A stretch of DNA of 64,000 nucleotides from Faecalibacter bovis (lineage in GTDB: Bacteria > Bacteroidota > Bacteroidia > Flavobacteriales > Weeksellaceae). The notes beneath the pieces are model-generated. The model was not told the origin of the DNA. It saw nothing but the letters and a program-made list of their open reading frames with translations, and ran no database searches. The stretch spans positions 1,804,501 to 1,868,500 of the forward strand of contig NZ_CP072842.1 of assembly GCF_017948305.1 (NCBI RefSeq), in the 5' to 3' direction. Shown here in pieces: positions 8,579 to 16,771 of this stretch. A program made the translations under genes and the position numbers. Every line of letters begins with the position of its first letter. The first letter of the stretch is position 1.

Positions 8579-9022
8579 ATGATGAAAAACTTAACACTAC
8601 TATTTATTTTATTTTCTTTTTATGCTTGTGCGCAAGAAACGAAAACATATGATTTAAAAGAAGAATCTACAAGTTATACGTCTAGGGAAGTTGACCGAAT
8701 GGCTGTTTATGAAGGTTGTGAAGTTTATCCAACAGCTCAGGAAAATGTAACGTATTTTTCGAGTAAGATGAATCAGAAATTTATTCAGCTTTTTAATTCA
8801 AAATTCGATCATACAAAGTTGCCAAAAGGTGTAGTTAAAATTACTTACGTAATTGGTAAGGAAGGTAAATTGAAAGATATTAAAGGACAAGGAGTGGAAG
8901 AGTTGATACCTTATGCTTTGGAAGTTTTTAATGAAATCAATAAAGATATTATTTATCAACCGGCAATTAAAAATGGCGTTCCGGTAGATGTTAAGTTTTC
9001 AATGCCATTTAGGTTACAATAA
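8579..9022 (+). CDS. TonB-C-terminal-like lipoprotein, paralogue B
   Basis: 147 aa. The N-terminus is a lipoprotein signal (SFYAC, Cys17). The body matches the protein encoded at 7634-8059 on the opposite side of hopJ-like: same conserved segment DRMAVYEGCEVYP, same strand-helix-strand C-terminus (VVKITYVIGKEGKLKDI; VPVDVKFSMPFRLQ). It starts 3 bases after the HopJ-family stop and so is probably translated from the same mRNA. The function is unknown; the C-terminal fold in TonB binds TonB boxes of outer-membrane receptors, which suggests but does not prove a cell-envelope role. Confidence 0.7.
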   Translation: MMKNLTLLFILFSFYACAQETKTYDLKEESTSYTSREVDRMAVYEGCEVYPTAQENVTYFSSKMNQKFIQLFNSKFDHTKLPKGVVKITYVIGKEGKLKDIKGQGVEELIPYALEVFNEINKDIIYQPAIKNGVPVDVKFSMPFRLQ

Positions 9023-9050
9023 AAAAAGGAAGTTAAAAACTTCCTTTTTT
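9021..9050. terminator. Bidirectional terminator
   Basis: A 13-bp stem (9022-9034 with 9038-9050) has a 3-base loop and A/T flanks. It overlaps the stop codon of the upstream plus-strand gene and the last base of umuD on the minus strand. Confidence 0.85.
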
Positions 9051-9472
9051 TATACTTGCTTAATAATATAAGTAACAATTCCCCAAACCAAAAAATCATT
9101 ATCTTCTGTAATACGAATTGGTCTGAATCTTTTATTGTACGGTACAAGCCAAAGACAATCTTTGTCTACTTTAATTTTTTTAACAGTAAATTCACCATCA
9201 ACCATACAAACTGCAATTTTTCCGTCGGTAGGTTCTAGGCTTTTATCAATAACTAAAATGTCGCCTTCGTCCATATCAGCATCAATCATCGAATCGCCTT
9301 TTACTCTGGCATAAAAAGTAGTTTCTTTATTTTTGACCAAAGCAACATCTAAACTTATTTTATCTGTTTTAAAATCTTCAGCTGGTGATGGAAATCCAGC
9401 TTGAATGGTATTACCCATTAAGGTAACTTCCTTTCCGGTTATAAATTCTGGTTGTACAACTGTTAATTTCAT
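9050..9472 (-). CDS. umuD: UmuD-type translesion polymerase V autoproteolytic subunit
   Basis: 140 aa, the size of E. coli UmuD. The Ala25-Gly26 self-cleavage site, nucleophile Ser61 (in GDSM) and general base Lys98 (in FTVKKI) of the LexA/UmuD S24 peptidase family are all in place. There is no helix-turn-helix, so this is not LexA. After RecA-stimulated cleavage, UmuD' is expected to join UmuC in error-prone bypass synthesis. The start codon overlaps the umuC stop (TAATG), so the two are translationally coupled. The order umuC then umuD is the reverse of the E. coli operon. Confidence 0.92.
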   Translation of the reverse strand: MKLTVVQPEFITGKEVTLMGNTIQAGFPSPAEDFKTDKISLDVALVKNKETTFYARVKGDSMIDADMDEGDILVIDKSLEPTDGKIAVCMVDGEFTVKKIKVDKDCLWLVPYNKRFRPIRITEDNDFLVWGIVTYIIKQV

Positions 9473-10740
9473 TATGCTAAGTTTAAATCTATTTCAATAA
9501 TTTGATTAATATCTGTCGTGTAATTTTTTGATAAATGTTCTTGTCGCATTTTCCACGTTCGTTCCAAATCTTGTGCGGCCAATTTTATTTTATGTTGTCC
9601 TATTTTACGATTCAACCCATCAATCGTTTTCATTAATTGTGAGTGTCTTGAATTTTCGTCATTAAACAAATTTAATTGTTTATGATTTGCATCTGTTATA
9701 CCAGATACTACAACTCCGGCTCGTTTGTAGGCAAAACCTTCTTTATAAATTTGTTCTAATCCTTTAATCGCATATTTCGCTAATGTGATTGAGGAATTCG
9801 TTGCAAATGGTAATTTCAAAACAACCGTTCGTCTGTATTGCAAAGTTTCTTTCTGCGGATTGGTTTGTATAAAAATCGAAATTAAATTAGCGTTCGAATT
9901 TTGCTTGCGTAATTTTTCACCGCAAACAGATGCAAAAGTAATAATGCGTTCTTTTACAAATTCAAAATCTTTTTCATCGTGTTCAAATGATCTTGTAGTC
10001 GCTATATTTTTTTTGTTTTTAATATCTTCTAATTTCAGAACAGATTCGCCAAGTAACTCTTTTTTTAATCGAAGTTCAACCACAGAAAATTCTTTTCTAA
10101 TATATTGATCTGATAATTGGGTAAAATCATAAGCGTTATTAATGTTCATAAATCGTAATCTTGCAGCTAATTGTTTTCCAATTCCCCAAACATCTTCAAT
10201 CGCTAACCATTTTAATGCTTTGATTCGTTTTTTTTCAGAATCAATAATGTAAATTCCGTTCAATTCTTTTGGGAATTTTTTAGCAATTCTATTGGCAACC
10301 TTGGCTAAAGCTTTAGTGGGTGCAAAACCTACACAAGTAGGAATACCAACACCTTTTAAGATTTCTTGTTTAATTTGATGAGCAATTAATTCGATATTAA
10401 AAAAACTATCATATCCGTTAAATTTCAAAAAAGATTCATCAATAGAATAGACTTCGATATCGGGTGTATATTTATACAGAATATTCATAACTCTTTCGCT
10501 CATATCCGCATATAATGCATAATTACTAGAGTGTATTTTAACATGATTTTTATGAAAAAGATTTTTGTATTGATAAAATGGCGCACCCATAGGAACGCCA
10601 AGTTTCTTAGCTTCTTCAGAGCGAGAAATTACACATCCATCATTGTTGGATAGTACAACAACAGGTCGGTTGGAAAGATTGGGATTAAAAATTCTTTCAC
10701 AACTCACATAAAAATTATTACAATCAATTAAAGCATACAT
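9472..10740 (-). CDS. umuC: Y-family DNA polymerase UmuC
   Basis: 422 aa, full length for UmuC/ImpB. The catalytic acidic residues Asp6 (YALIDCNNFY) and Asp101-Glu102 (YSIDESF) are present, with the SNNDGCVISRS finger motif between, a helix-hairpin-helix region (about 180-200, WGIGKQLAARL) and the C-terminal DUF4113-like tail (RTWKMRQEHLS). It is expected to copy past lesions with UmuD' in the SOS response. First gene of a two-gene operon with umuD. CAAAAGTA at 10748-10755 (TACTTTTG on the coding strand) could be a -7 box, very close to the ATG. No SOS box can be called, since the motif is not known for this lineage. Confidence 0.95.
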   Translation of the reverse strand: MYALIDCNNFYVSCERIFNPNLSNRPVVVLSNNDGCVISRSEEAKKLGVPMGAPFYQYKNLFHKNHVKIHSSNYALYADMSERVMNILYKYTPDIEVYSIDESFLKFNGYDSFFNIELIAHQIKQEILKGVGIPTCVGFAPTKALAKVANRIAKKFPKELNGIYIIDSEKKRIKALKWLAIEDVWGIGKQLAARLRFMNINNAYDFTQLSDQYIRKEFSVVELRLKKELLGESVLKLEDIKNKKNIATTRSFEHDEKDFEFVKERIITFASVCGEKLRKQNSNANLISIFIQTNPQKETLQYRRTVVLKLPFATNSSITLAKYAIKGLEQIYKEGFAYKRAGVVVSGITDANHKQLNLFNDENSRHSQLMKTIDGLNRKIGQHKIKLAAQDLERTWKMRQEHLSKNYTTDINQIIEIDLNLA

Positions 10741-10883
10741 GGTTTGCCAAAAGTATTTTTGGCTTCGGACAAATTGTGTCGTTTTAAGTAATCAGTTGTA
10801 AAATTTTGTTAATAATTGATTTTTAATACTTTATGATTTTAGTTTTAATTATCTTAGGTAGTATTAATCAAAATTAGAATAGT

Positions 10884-11213
10884 ATGTTTGAGAGTAAGCA
10901 ATTTTTATACGCTTCATCTAGCGAAGCATTAAATCAATTAAAAAAGAAAGGATACGAATTAGATTTTAATCTTTTACAGAATAGGATTTTAGATAATCCA
11001 CAAGATTTTAAGATTATTTATATTTTTCGTTACGAAGGTGAATCAAATCCTGAAGATTCTTCTACTGTCTATGGAATTGAATGTTTGTCAAGTGAAGAAA
11101 GAGGTGTTTTTGTAATGGGAAATCCTGCTTACGATGTTTCAAATGCTTCAAACTTGCTATATCTTTTAGAGATTGAAGGACGTAAAAATAATAAAAGAGG
11201 AATTATTATATAA
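10884..11213 (+). CDS. Small conserved flavobacterial protein, copy A
   Basis: 109 aa, soluble. It shares with the 101-aa protein at 20818-21123 a core of the form hxYhxRYEGxSNPxDxSxVYGI and an N-terminal GYxxDFN block, so the two are paralogues. In databases, similar roughly 100-residue flavobacterial proteins often carry the label phosphoribosylpyrophosphate synthetase, but neither protein has the PRPP-binding loop or length of that enzyme, so I treat the label as an artefact. Function unknown. Its stop codon lies inside the following terminator stem. Confidence 0.7.
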   Translation: MFESKQFLYASSSEALNQLKKKGYELDFNLLQNRILDNPQDFKIIYIFRYEGESNPEDSSTVYGIECLSSEERGVFVMGNPAYDVSNASNLLYLLEIEGRKNNKRGIII

Positions 11214-11229
11214 CAATTCCTCTTTTATT
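11190..11229. terminator. Bidirectional terminator overlapping a coding end
   Basis: A perfect 15-bp stem (11190-11204 with 11215-11229) has a 10-base loop that contains the stop codon of the upstream gene. It can also serve the convergent SPOR gene ending at 11248. Confidence 0.85.
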
Positions 11230-11247
11230 TATGATATAAATTCAGTG

Positions 11248-11736
11248 CTATTTAGCTCTACGACATAGAACTTTGTAAGGAATAGCAAACGAACTATTGT
11301 ATTTTGATTTTAACTTTCTGATGTCAGAACTTGCAGAATTTTTAGTAAAATAATCACCAACTAAAACTCTATAATCAGGTGCGAAATAAGCAACTTGCGA
11401 ACTTAGATGTGGATTAGCATTATCAAATTCGTTTTTTACTTTTTGTGCGTCAGCTCTGTTTTTAGAATAATAAATCTGAATCTTGAATCCATTAATCTGT
11501 GTTTGTGTAGCACAAGGGTCTGCAGCAGTAGCTTTTGGACCTTCTTTCTTCTCTACAACTTTTTTTACAGCTACAGGACACGATGCATCTTCCTTAGCAG
11601 TAATTACTTGATTAATTCTTTGATCTAATTCTATCTTTAACGTTCCGTTATTATTAATGATAACAGTATCAATTTTTTCTTGAGCAAAAAGAATTGTTGA
11701 AAACAACATTACAAATAATGTTATAAAATTTTTCAT
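11248..11736 (-). CDS. SPOR-domain secreted protein
   Basis: 162 aa from the ATG at 11736, chosen because it gives a clean signal peptide (MKNFITLFVMLFSTILFAQ); the frame stays open to 11823 but that extension looks like spurious leader. The C-terminal 75 residues form a SPOR fold (GFKIQIYYSKNRADAQKVK then a YRVLVGDYFTK strand), which in other bacteria binds denuded glycan strands of peptidoglycan at division sites. The central part has two Cys-containing segments (SCPVAVKKV, DPCATQ). Location: periplasm. It is convergent with the small conserved gene and shares its terminator. Confidence 0.8.
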   Translation of the reverse strand: MKNFITLFVMLFSTILFAQEKIDTVIINNNGTLKIELDQRINQVITAKEDASCPVAVKKVVEKKEGPKATAADPCATQTQINGFKIQIYYSKNRADAQKVKNEFDNANPHLSSQVAYFAPDYRVLVGDYFTKNSASSDIRKLKSKYNSSFAIPYKVLCRRAK

Positions 11737-12144
11737 GAATGAATTAATTTGAGCAAATATACTTTGAACTTTATTACTTAAAAAATAAATAATAACAATA
11801 AAACTTAAATGAGCGAATATCATTCCAAAATTAATAGTGTAATTTAAAATTGTAAAATATTATTTTAAAAACAATGAATTGTAATTATGTTAAATGGAAA
11901 TATCCATTAATAAATGAATTCATATTAATTTTTGGATTAAACCAAAATTGATCACATAATAAATGGAAGCTATCACTTGATAATTTATTGCAATTAATTT
12001 AGAACGTTTTTAAATTAAGCTCAATGATAAAGTTCAGTATGGTTTCTTTATGATTTTATTAAGTATTGAAAGTATTTTTGCTTTTAGTTAAGTGTTCAAA
12101 TAAAAACTAATTAAAAGTAAACAACGAATTGAGAAATTAAGTAA
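11737..12144. other. Intergenic region upstream of actA
   Basis: This AT-rich 408-base stretch between the divergent SPOR and actA genes has no credible ORF or RNA gene. It contains a small inverted repeat (AATGGA/TCCATT, 11893-11908) and a candidate promoter box at 12073-12080. Confidence 0.6.
12073..12080 (+). promoter_or_regulatory. Candidate -7 box of the act operon
   Basis: TATTTTTG fits TAnnTTTG, 64 bases before the actA ATG. No strong -33 TTG is seen about 19 bases upstream, so this is tentative. Confidence 0.3.
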
Positions 12145-13560
12145 ATGAAGGCAAGATTTCTAACGAGAATACGTTTATGGAGTGCCGCGGTTCTTATGGC
12201 CACGTTCTCCCTTACTCAAGCCCAAGATGCTGGAAAAGGTTACGAGTTATTCGATAAAAACTGTACAGCTTGTCACCAAATTGATGGCAAAATGATTGGA
12301 CCAGAATTACGTAATGTCGAAAAGCGTCTTAGTGACGAACAAGGCTTAGGTAAGGAATGGTTGTATGCTTGGATTAAAGACAACAAAGCATTACGTGAAT
12401 CAGGAGATGCGTATGCAAACAAGATTTATGCTGAGTACAATAACACAGAAATGTTAGCTTTCCCGGGGCTTTCTGACGGTGATATTGATAACATCTTAGC
12501 GTATACTGCTGACCCAGATGGAGGTAAAGCTGCTTTTGAAGCTGCAAAGGCTGAGAAAGAAGCTGCAGAAAAAGCTGCAAAAGATGCTGCAAAACAAGGT
12601 GGTGGTGCTTCTACAGGTATCGTTGCTGTTGGTTTCGTTGTATTAGCTGCTTTATTATTATGGATTTTAGTACGTGTTAATGCTTTAGTAAACGCTACAG
12701 CTGCAAACGAATTAGATCCAACTGTAGCAAAAACAGCACAATCTTTCTCTGAAACTTTCGAGAAATACAAGAAAGTTGCAGGATTAGCTGTAGGTGTATT
12801 AGCATTCTTAGGATTGTTCAATATTTACTGGGGAATGATGGGTGTAGGTGTAGATAAAGGTTACGAACCAGAACAACCAATCTACTTCTCTCACAAAGTT
12901 CACGCTGGTATCCAAGGTATCGATTGTCAATACTGCCACAGTTCAGCTAAATACGGTAAAGTATCAGGTATTCCTTCTACTAATGTATGTATGAACTGTC
13001 ACAAAACAATCAAAGAATACAAAGGAGAATACTTCGAAGAAGAATTAGTAGCTTCTGGTAAATTTGCTGACGGAAACGAAGTGAAGAAGTTCTATACAGG
13101 AGAAATCCAAAAAATGTATAAAGCTATCGGATGGAATCCTGAAACAAATAAATACGAAGGAACTCAGAAACCAATTGAATGGATTCGTATCCACAATATG
13201 CCAGACTTCGTATACTTCAGTCACGCACAACACGTTGTTGCAGGTGAACAAGCTATCTTAAAAGCTATTAAAGAAGGTACAATTCCTAATGCAGCAGAAT
13301 TAAATGTTGGAGGTGCAGATCAAGTATGTTTCGCTTGTCACGGTCAAGTTGATCAAATGGACGAGGTGAAAATGGCTAACGATTTCACAATGGGATGGTG
13401 TGTTGAATGTCACAGAACTACAGAAGTTGACATGGACAACGGTTATAACAAAGAATATTACGCAGAACTACACGAAAAATTGAAAAAACAATACGGTGAT
13501 GCTACTAAAGTTACAGTAGATGCAATCGGAGGTTTAGAGTGTGGTAAATGTCATTATTAA
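12145..13560 (+). CDS. actA: Alternative complex III subunit ActA, hexaheme with fused N-terminal cytochrome c
   Basis: 471 aa with a signal sequence (cleavage near TQAQ, residue 26). Six CxxCH haem sites are visible: Cys40-His44 in an N-terminal class-I-like cytochrome c domain (residues 28-125), and Cys261, 282, 395, 419 and 466 in the C-terminal multihaem domain. An Ala/Lys-rich linker (130-152) and two membrane segments (about 156-182 and 210-230) lie between them. In alternative complex III ActA carries electrons from the iron-sulphur subunit towards ActE and the terminal acceptor. The mono-haem domain at the front is an extra compared with the pentahaem ActA of Rhodothermus. First gene of the operon; ActB follows after 22 bases. 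Confidence 0.93.
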   Translation: MKARFLTRIRLWSAAVLMATFSLTQAQDAGKGYELFDKNCTACHQIDGKMIGPELRNVEKRLSDEQGLGKEWLYAWIKDNKALRESGDAYANKIYAEYNNTEMLAFPGLSDGDIDNILAYTADPDGGKAAFEAAKAEKEAAEKAAKDAAKQGGGASTGIVAVGFVVLAALLLWILVRVNALVNATAANELDPTVAKTAQSFSETFEKYKKVAGLAVGVLAFLGLFNIYWGMMGVGVDKGYEPEQPIYFSHKVHAGIQGIDCQYCHSSAKYGKVSGIPSTNVCMNCHKTIKEYKGEYFEEELVASGKFADGNEVKKFYTGEIQKMYKAIGWNPETNKYEGTQKPIEWIRIHNMPDFVYFSHAQHVVAGEQAILKAIKEGTIPNAAELNVGGADQVCFACHGQVDQMDEVKMANDFTMGWCVECHRTTEVDMDNGYNKEYYAELHEKLKKQYGDATKVTVDAIGGLECGKCHY

Positions 13561-13582
13561 TATAAAAAAGAGAGGAGTATAA

Positions 13583-16500
13583 ATGGCTTCGAAGAAAAAT
13601 TACTGGAGAAGTTTTGAGGAGTTAACTGACAATACTTTAAATGAAAAGTTAACTACCAACGAATTTGCAGAAGAGATTCCTGTAGATAATTTCTTAGGGA
13701 ATGATAACGCCATGGAGAATAACCAAACTTCACGTCGTGACTTTTTGAAGATTTTAGGGTTCAGTACAGCTGCTGTTACATTAGCAGCCTGTGAAGCTCC
13801 AATCGTAAAATCTGTTCCTTACGTAGTGAAACCAGAGGATATTAATCCAGGTGTACCTACATATTATGCATCATCAATTTTTGATGGATACGATTATGCT
13901 AACGTTTTAGTACGTACAAGAGAAGGTCGTCCAATCCGTATTGATGCAAATAAAGGAGCAAAATATTTTGGTTCTACAAATGCACGTGTTCAAGCATCTG
14001 TATTATCATTATATGATTCAGATAAAATCAAAACACCTTTATTAAATAGTGGTGATAAATTCAAACAAACTTCTTGGAAAGAGGTTGATGCTAAAGTAAC
14101 TAAAGCGTTAGCATCATTAGGAGGAAAAAAAGCAGTTATTTTAACTTCTTCTATCCCTTCACCTTCAACTAAGAAATTAATTGCTGAATTTGCTGCTAAA
14201 TACCCAACAGTTCAACACGTAGTTTACGATGCAGTTTCTTATTCTAACGGATTAGATGCAGCACAAGAATTCTACGGAAAAAGAGAATTACCATTCTACG
14301 ATTTATCAACTTCTGAATTAGTTGTTGCTTTCAACGCTGATTTCTTAGCTGATTACAATGGTGGTGGTATGGAAGGTTCGTACGCTGAAGCTCGTAAACC
14401 AGGAGCTACAATGTTACGTCACATCCAAGTTGAATCTGTTTTATCTTTAACTGGTGCTAATGCGGATACTCGTATTCCATTACAACCAACTGCAACTGAA
14501 AAATTATTAGCTGAAGTTTACAACGGATTACAAGGTGGATCTGTTTCTAAAGAAGCTCAATCAATTGTTGCAGAATTAAAAGCAAAAGGTTCTAAAGCCG
14601 TAGTAATGGCTGATGGTTCTAAAGAAGCTTATACATTAGCTTTCGCAATCAACCAATTATTAGCTTCTTCAGCAGTTTCTACAAAAGCTGTTAAATTAAA
14701 AGAATCTAATGATGCTGCTTTTAATCAATTTATCAATGAAGCTAAAGCTGGGCAAGTTGGTGTTTTATTTACATACCAAGTAAATCCAGTTTATACAAGC
14801 AACAAATCTAAAGATGTTGAAGCTGCATTTAAAGCAATCGCTTTAAAAGTTGCAATGGCTGAAAAATTAGATGAAACTGCTTCGTTAGCTGATGTAGTTG
14901 CTCCAGTTACACACGCATTAGAGTCTTGGAATGATTTTAACCCATTAACAGGTGTTTATTCATTACAACAACCTACTATTCGTCGTGTATTTGATTCTCG
15001 TCAATTCCAAGATTCATTAATCGCATGGATGACAGGTCAAACTGAAGTTACAGAAGTTGTTGATGCGAATGATCCAATTCAGCAAATGGCAGTTTCTGCT
15101 ACAAGACAAAAAGTTTCTCCATTCTTCTTATACGTTAAGAATAACTGGGAGGCTTCTATCTTACCTCAATTAGGTGTAGATTTTAACAAAGCTTTATATA
15201 ATGGTTACAACGAATCTCAAGAAGTAACTTCATTTGCAGGAAATGCAGGTGCTGCTGCTGGAGCTGCTGCTAAATTAGTTGCTGCTAAGCCGTCTACTTG
15301 GGAAATTCAATTTTATGCTAAAGCTGGTTTAGGAGATGGTACACAAGCTAATAACCCTTGGTTACAAGAGTTACCAGATCCAATCACAAGAAACTCTTGG
15401 GATAACTACTTAACAGTAAATCCAATGGATGCTGAGAAGTTAGGAATCAAAATTCAAGATAACTACAACGTGACTAACGGAAGAATGCAATTCGACGGAG
15501 AGTTTGTTAACGTAACAGTTAATGGACAAACGATCGAAGTTCCTGTATTCATCCAACCAGGTCAAGCGTTAGGAACTGTAGGTTTAGCTTTCGGTTACGG
15601 ACGTACTAAAGCTGGTAAAGTTGCAAACGGAGTAGGTGTTAATGCTTACGAAATTTATGCTGGTAATGTAGGTGCTTCAAATGTTACGATAGAGAAATCT
15701 GCTCGTACAGACAAACACCCATTTGCTAACATGCAACAACAACCAACTTTAATGGGACGTTACGAGATTGCTCGTGAAGTTTCTTTAAATGATTTCATCA
15801 ACACAGATCGTCAAGAATGGAATCCAGTTCACGTAATGCCAACTTGGAGAGGAACAACTCCAACAGGTGAAGTTGATATTTGGGCATCATTTGATCGTTC
15901 TACAGGACCACACTTCAACTTATCAATCGACATGAATGCATGTACAGGTTGTGGTGCTTGTGTTATCGCTTGTCAAGCGGAAAACAATGTTCCAGTAGTA
16001 GGTAAAGATGAAATGCGTCGTTCTCGTGATATGTACTGGCTAAGAATCGACCGTTACTACTCTGATGTTACTTATAATGATCCGAACGGAAAATTAACTC
16101 AGAAAGTTGCGTTAGAATTAGATCCAGACAATGAGCCACAACAATACGAACGTTTAATTAAGCCAGAAGCTGAGAATCCAGACGTGATCTTCCAACCAAT
16201 GATGTGTCAACACTGTAACCACGCTCCTTGTGAGACTGTGTGTCCAGTTGCTGCTACTTCTCACGGTCGTCAAGGTCAAAATATGATGGCTTACAACCGT
16301 TGTGTTGGTACTCGTTACTGTGCTAATAACTGTCCTTACAAAGTTCGTCGTTTCAACTGGTTTAACTACAACTTAAACGATAAGTTTGACTTCCACATGA
16401 ACAATGACTTAGGACGTATGGTATTAAATCCAGATGTTGTAGTACGTACAAGAGGGGTTATGGAAAAATGTTCTTTCTGTATTCAACAAACTCAGGCTAC

Positions 16501-16738
16501 TATCTTAAAAGCTAAGAAAGAAGGTCGTCGTGTTTCTGATGATGAATTTAAAGATGCAGCAGCTTGTGCGGCAGCTTGTGGTTCAGGAGCAATGAAGTTT
16601 GGTGATATCAATGATGATAAATCAGATGTAAGAAAATTATCTAAAGATAAACGTTCTTATGTTTTATTAGAAGAGATTGGAACTAAACCAAATGTTATCT
16701 ATCAAGTTAAAGTTAGAAACAGAAAAGAGAACGCATAA
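13583..16738 (+). CDS. actB: Alternative complex III iron-sulphur subunit ActB
   Basis: 1051 aa. A Tat-type signal RRDFLK (51-56) is followed by a hydrophobic stretch and Cys70 in a lipobox-like LAAC. The large first part is a molybdopterin-oxidoreductase-like domain, which in this family holds no molybdenum. The C-terminal part is a ferredoxin-like domain with four cysteine clusters starting at Cys787 (CTGCGACVIAC), Cys875 (CQHCNHAPCETVC), Cys907 and Cys963, fitting 3[4Fe-4S] + [3Fe-4S]. It relays electrons from the quinol site in ActC to the haems. It faces the periplasmic side. Codon use is strongly biased, as expected for a highly expressed gene. Confidence 0.95.
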   Translation: MASKKNYWRSFEELTDNTLNEKLTTNEFAEEIPVDNFLGNDNAMENNQTSRRDFLKILGFSTAAVTLAACEAPIVKSVPYVVKPEDINPGVPTYYASSIFDGYDYANVLVRTREGRPIRIDANKGAKYFGSTNARVQASVLSLYDSDKIKTPLLNSGDKFKQTSWKEVDAKVTKALASLGGKKAVILTSSIPSPSTKKLIAEFAAKYPTVQHVVYDAVSYSNGLDAAQEFYGKRELPFYDLSTSELVVAFNADFLADYNGGGMEGSYAEARKPGATMLRHIQVESVLSLTGANADTRIPLQPTATEKLLAEVYNGLQGGSVSKEAQSIVAELKAKGSKAVVMADGSKEAYTLAFAINQLLASSAVSTKAVKLKESNDAAFNQFINEAKAGQVGVLFTYQVNPVYTSNKSKDVEAAFKAIALKVAMAEKLDETASLADVVAPVTHALESWNDFNPLTGVYSLQQPTIRRVFDSRQFQDSLIAWMTGQTEVTEVVDANDPIQQMAVSATRQKVSPFFLYVKNNWEASILPQLGVDFNKALYNGYNESQEVTSFAGNAGAAAGAAAKLVAAKPSTWEIQFYAKAGLGDGTQANNPWLQELPDPITRNSWDNYLTVNPMDAEKLGIKIQDNYNVTNGRMQFDGEFVNVTVNGQTIEVPVFIQPGQALGTVGLAFGYGRTKAGKVANGVGVNAYEIYAGNVGASNVTIEKSARTDKHPFANMQQQPTLMGRYEIAREVSLNDFINTDRQEWNPVHVMPTWRGTTPTGEVDIWASFDRSTGPHFNLSIDMNACTGCGACVIACQAENNVPVVGKDEMRRSRDMYWLRIDRYYSDVTYNDPNGKLTQKVALELDPDNEPQQYERLIKPEAENPDVIFQPMMCQHCNHAPCETVCPVAATSHGRQGQNMMAYNRCVGTRYCANNCPYKVRRFNWFNYNLNDKFDFHMNNDLGRMVLNPDVVVRTRGVMEKCSFCIQQTQATILKAKKEGRRVSDDEFKDAAACAAACGSGAMKFGDINDDKSDVRKLSKDKRSYVLLEEIGTKPNVIYQVKVRNRKENA

Positions 16739-16771
16739 TTAATTTATTAAAGAATCATAAGGTAAACAAAT

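Noticed and set aside
8579..9022. TonB energy transducer
   Set aside because: No membrane anchor with ExbB-contact residues and no proline-rich spacer; only the C-terminal fold is similar.
9050..9472. LexA repressor
   Set aside because: Too short and with no helix-turn-helix; polymerase partner gene overlaps it, so UmuD fits better.
11737..11823. N-terminal extension of the SPOR protein
   Set aside because: The internal Met at 11736 begins a standard signal peptide; the extension would bury it.
12374..12821. Long antisense ORFs across actA and other highly biased genes
   Set aside because: They mirror the codon bias of the sense gene, have no leader, and match no family.
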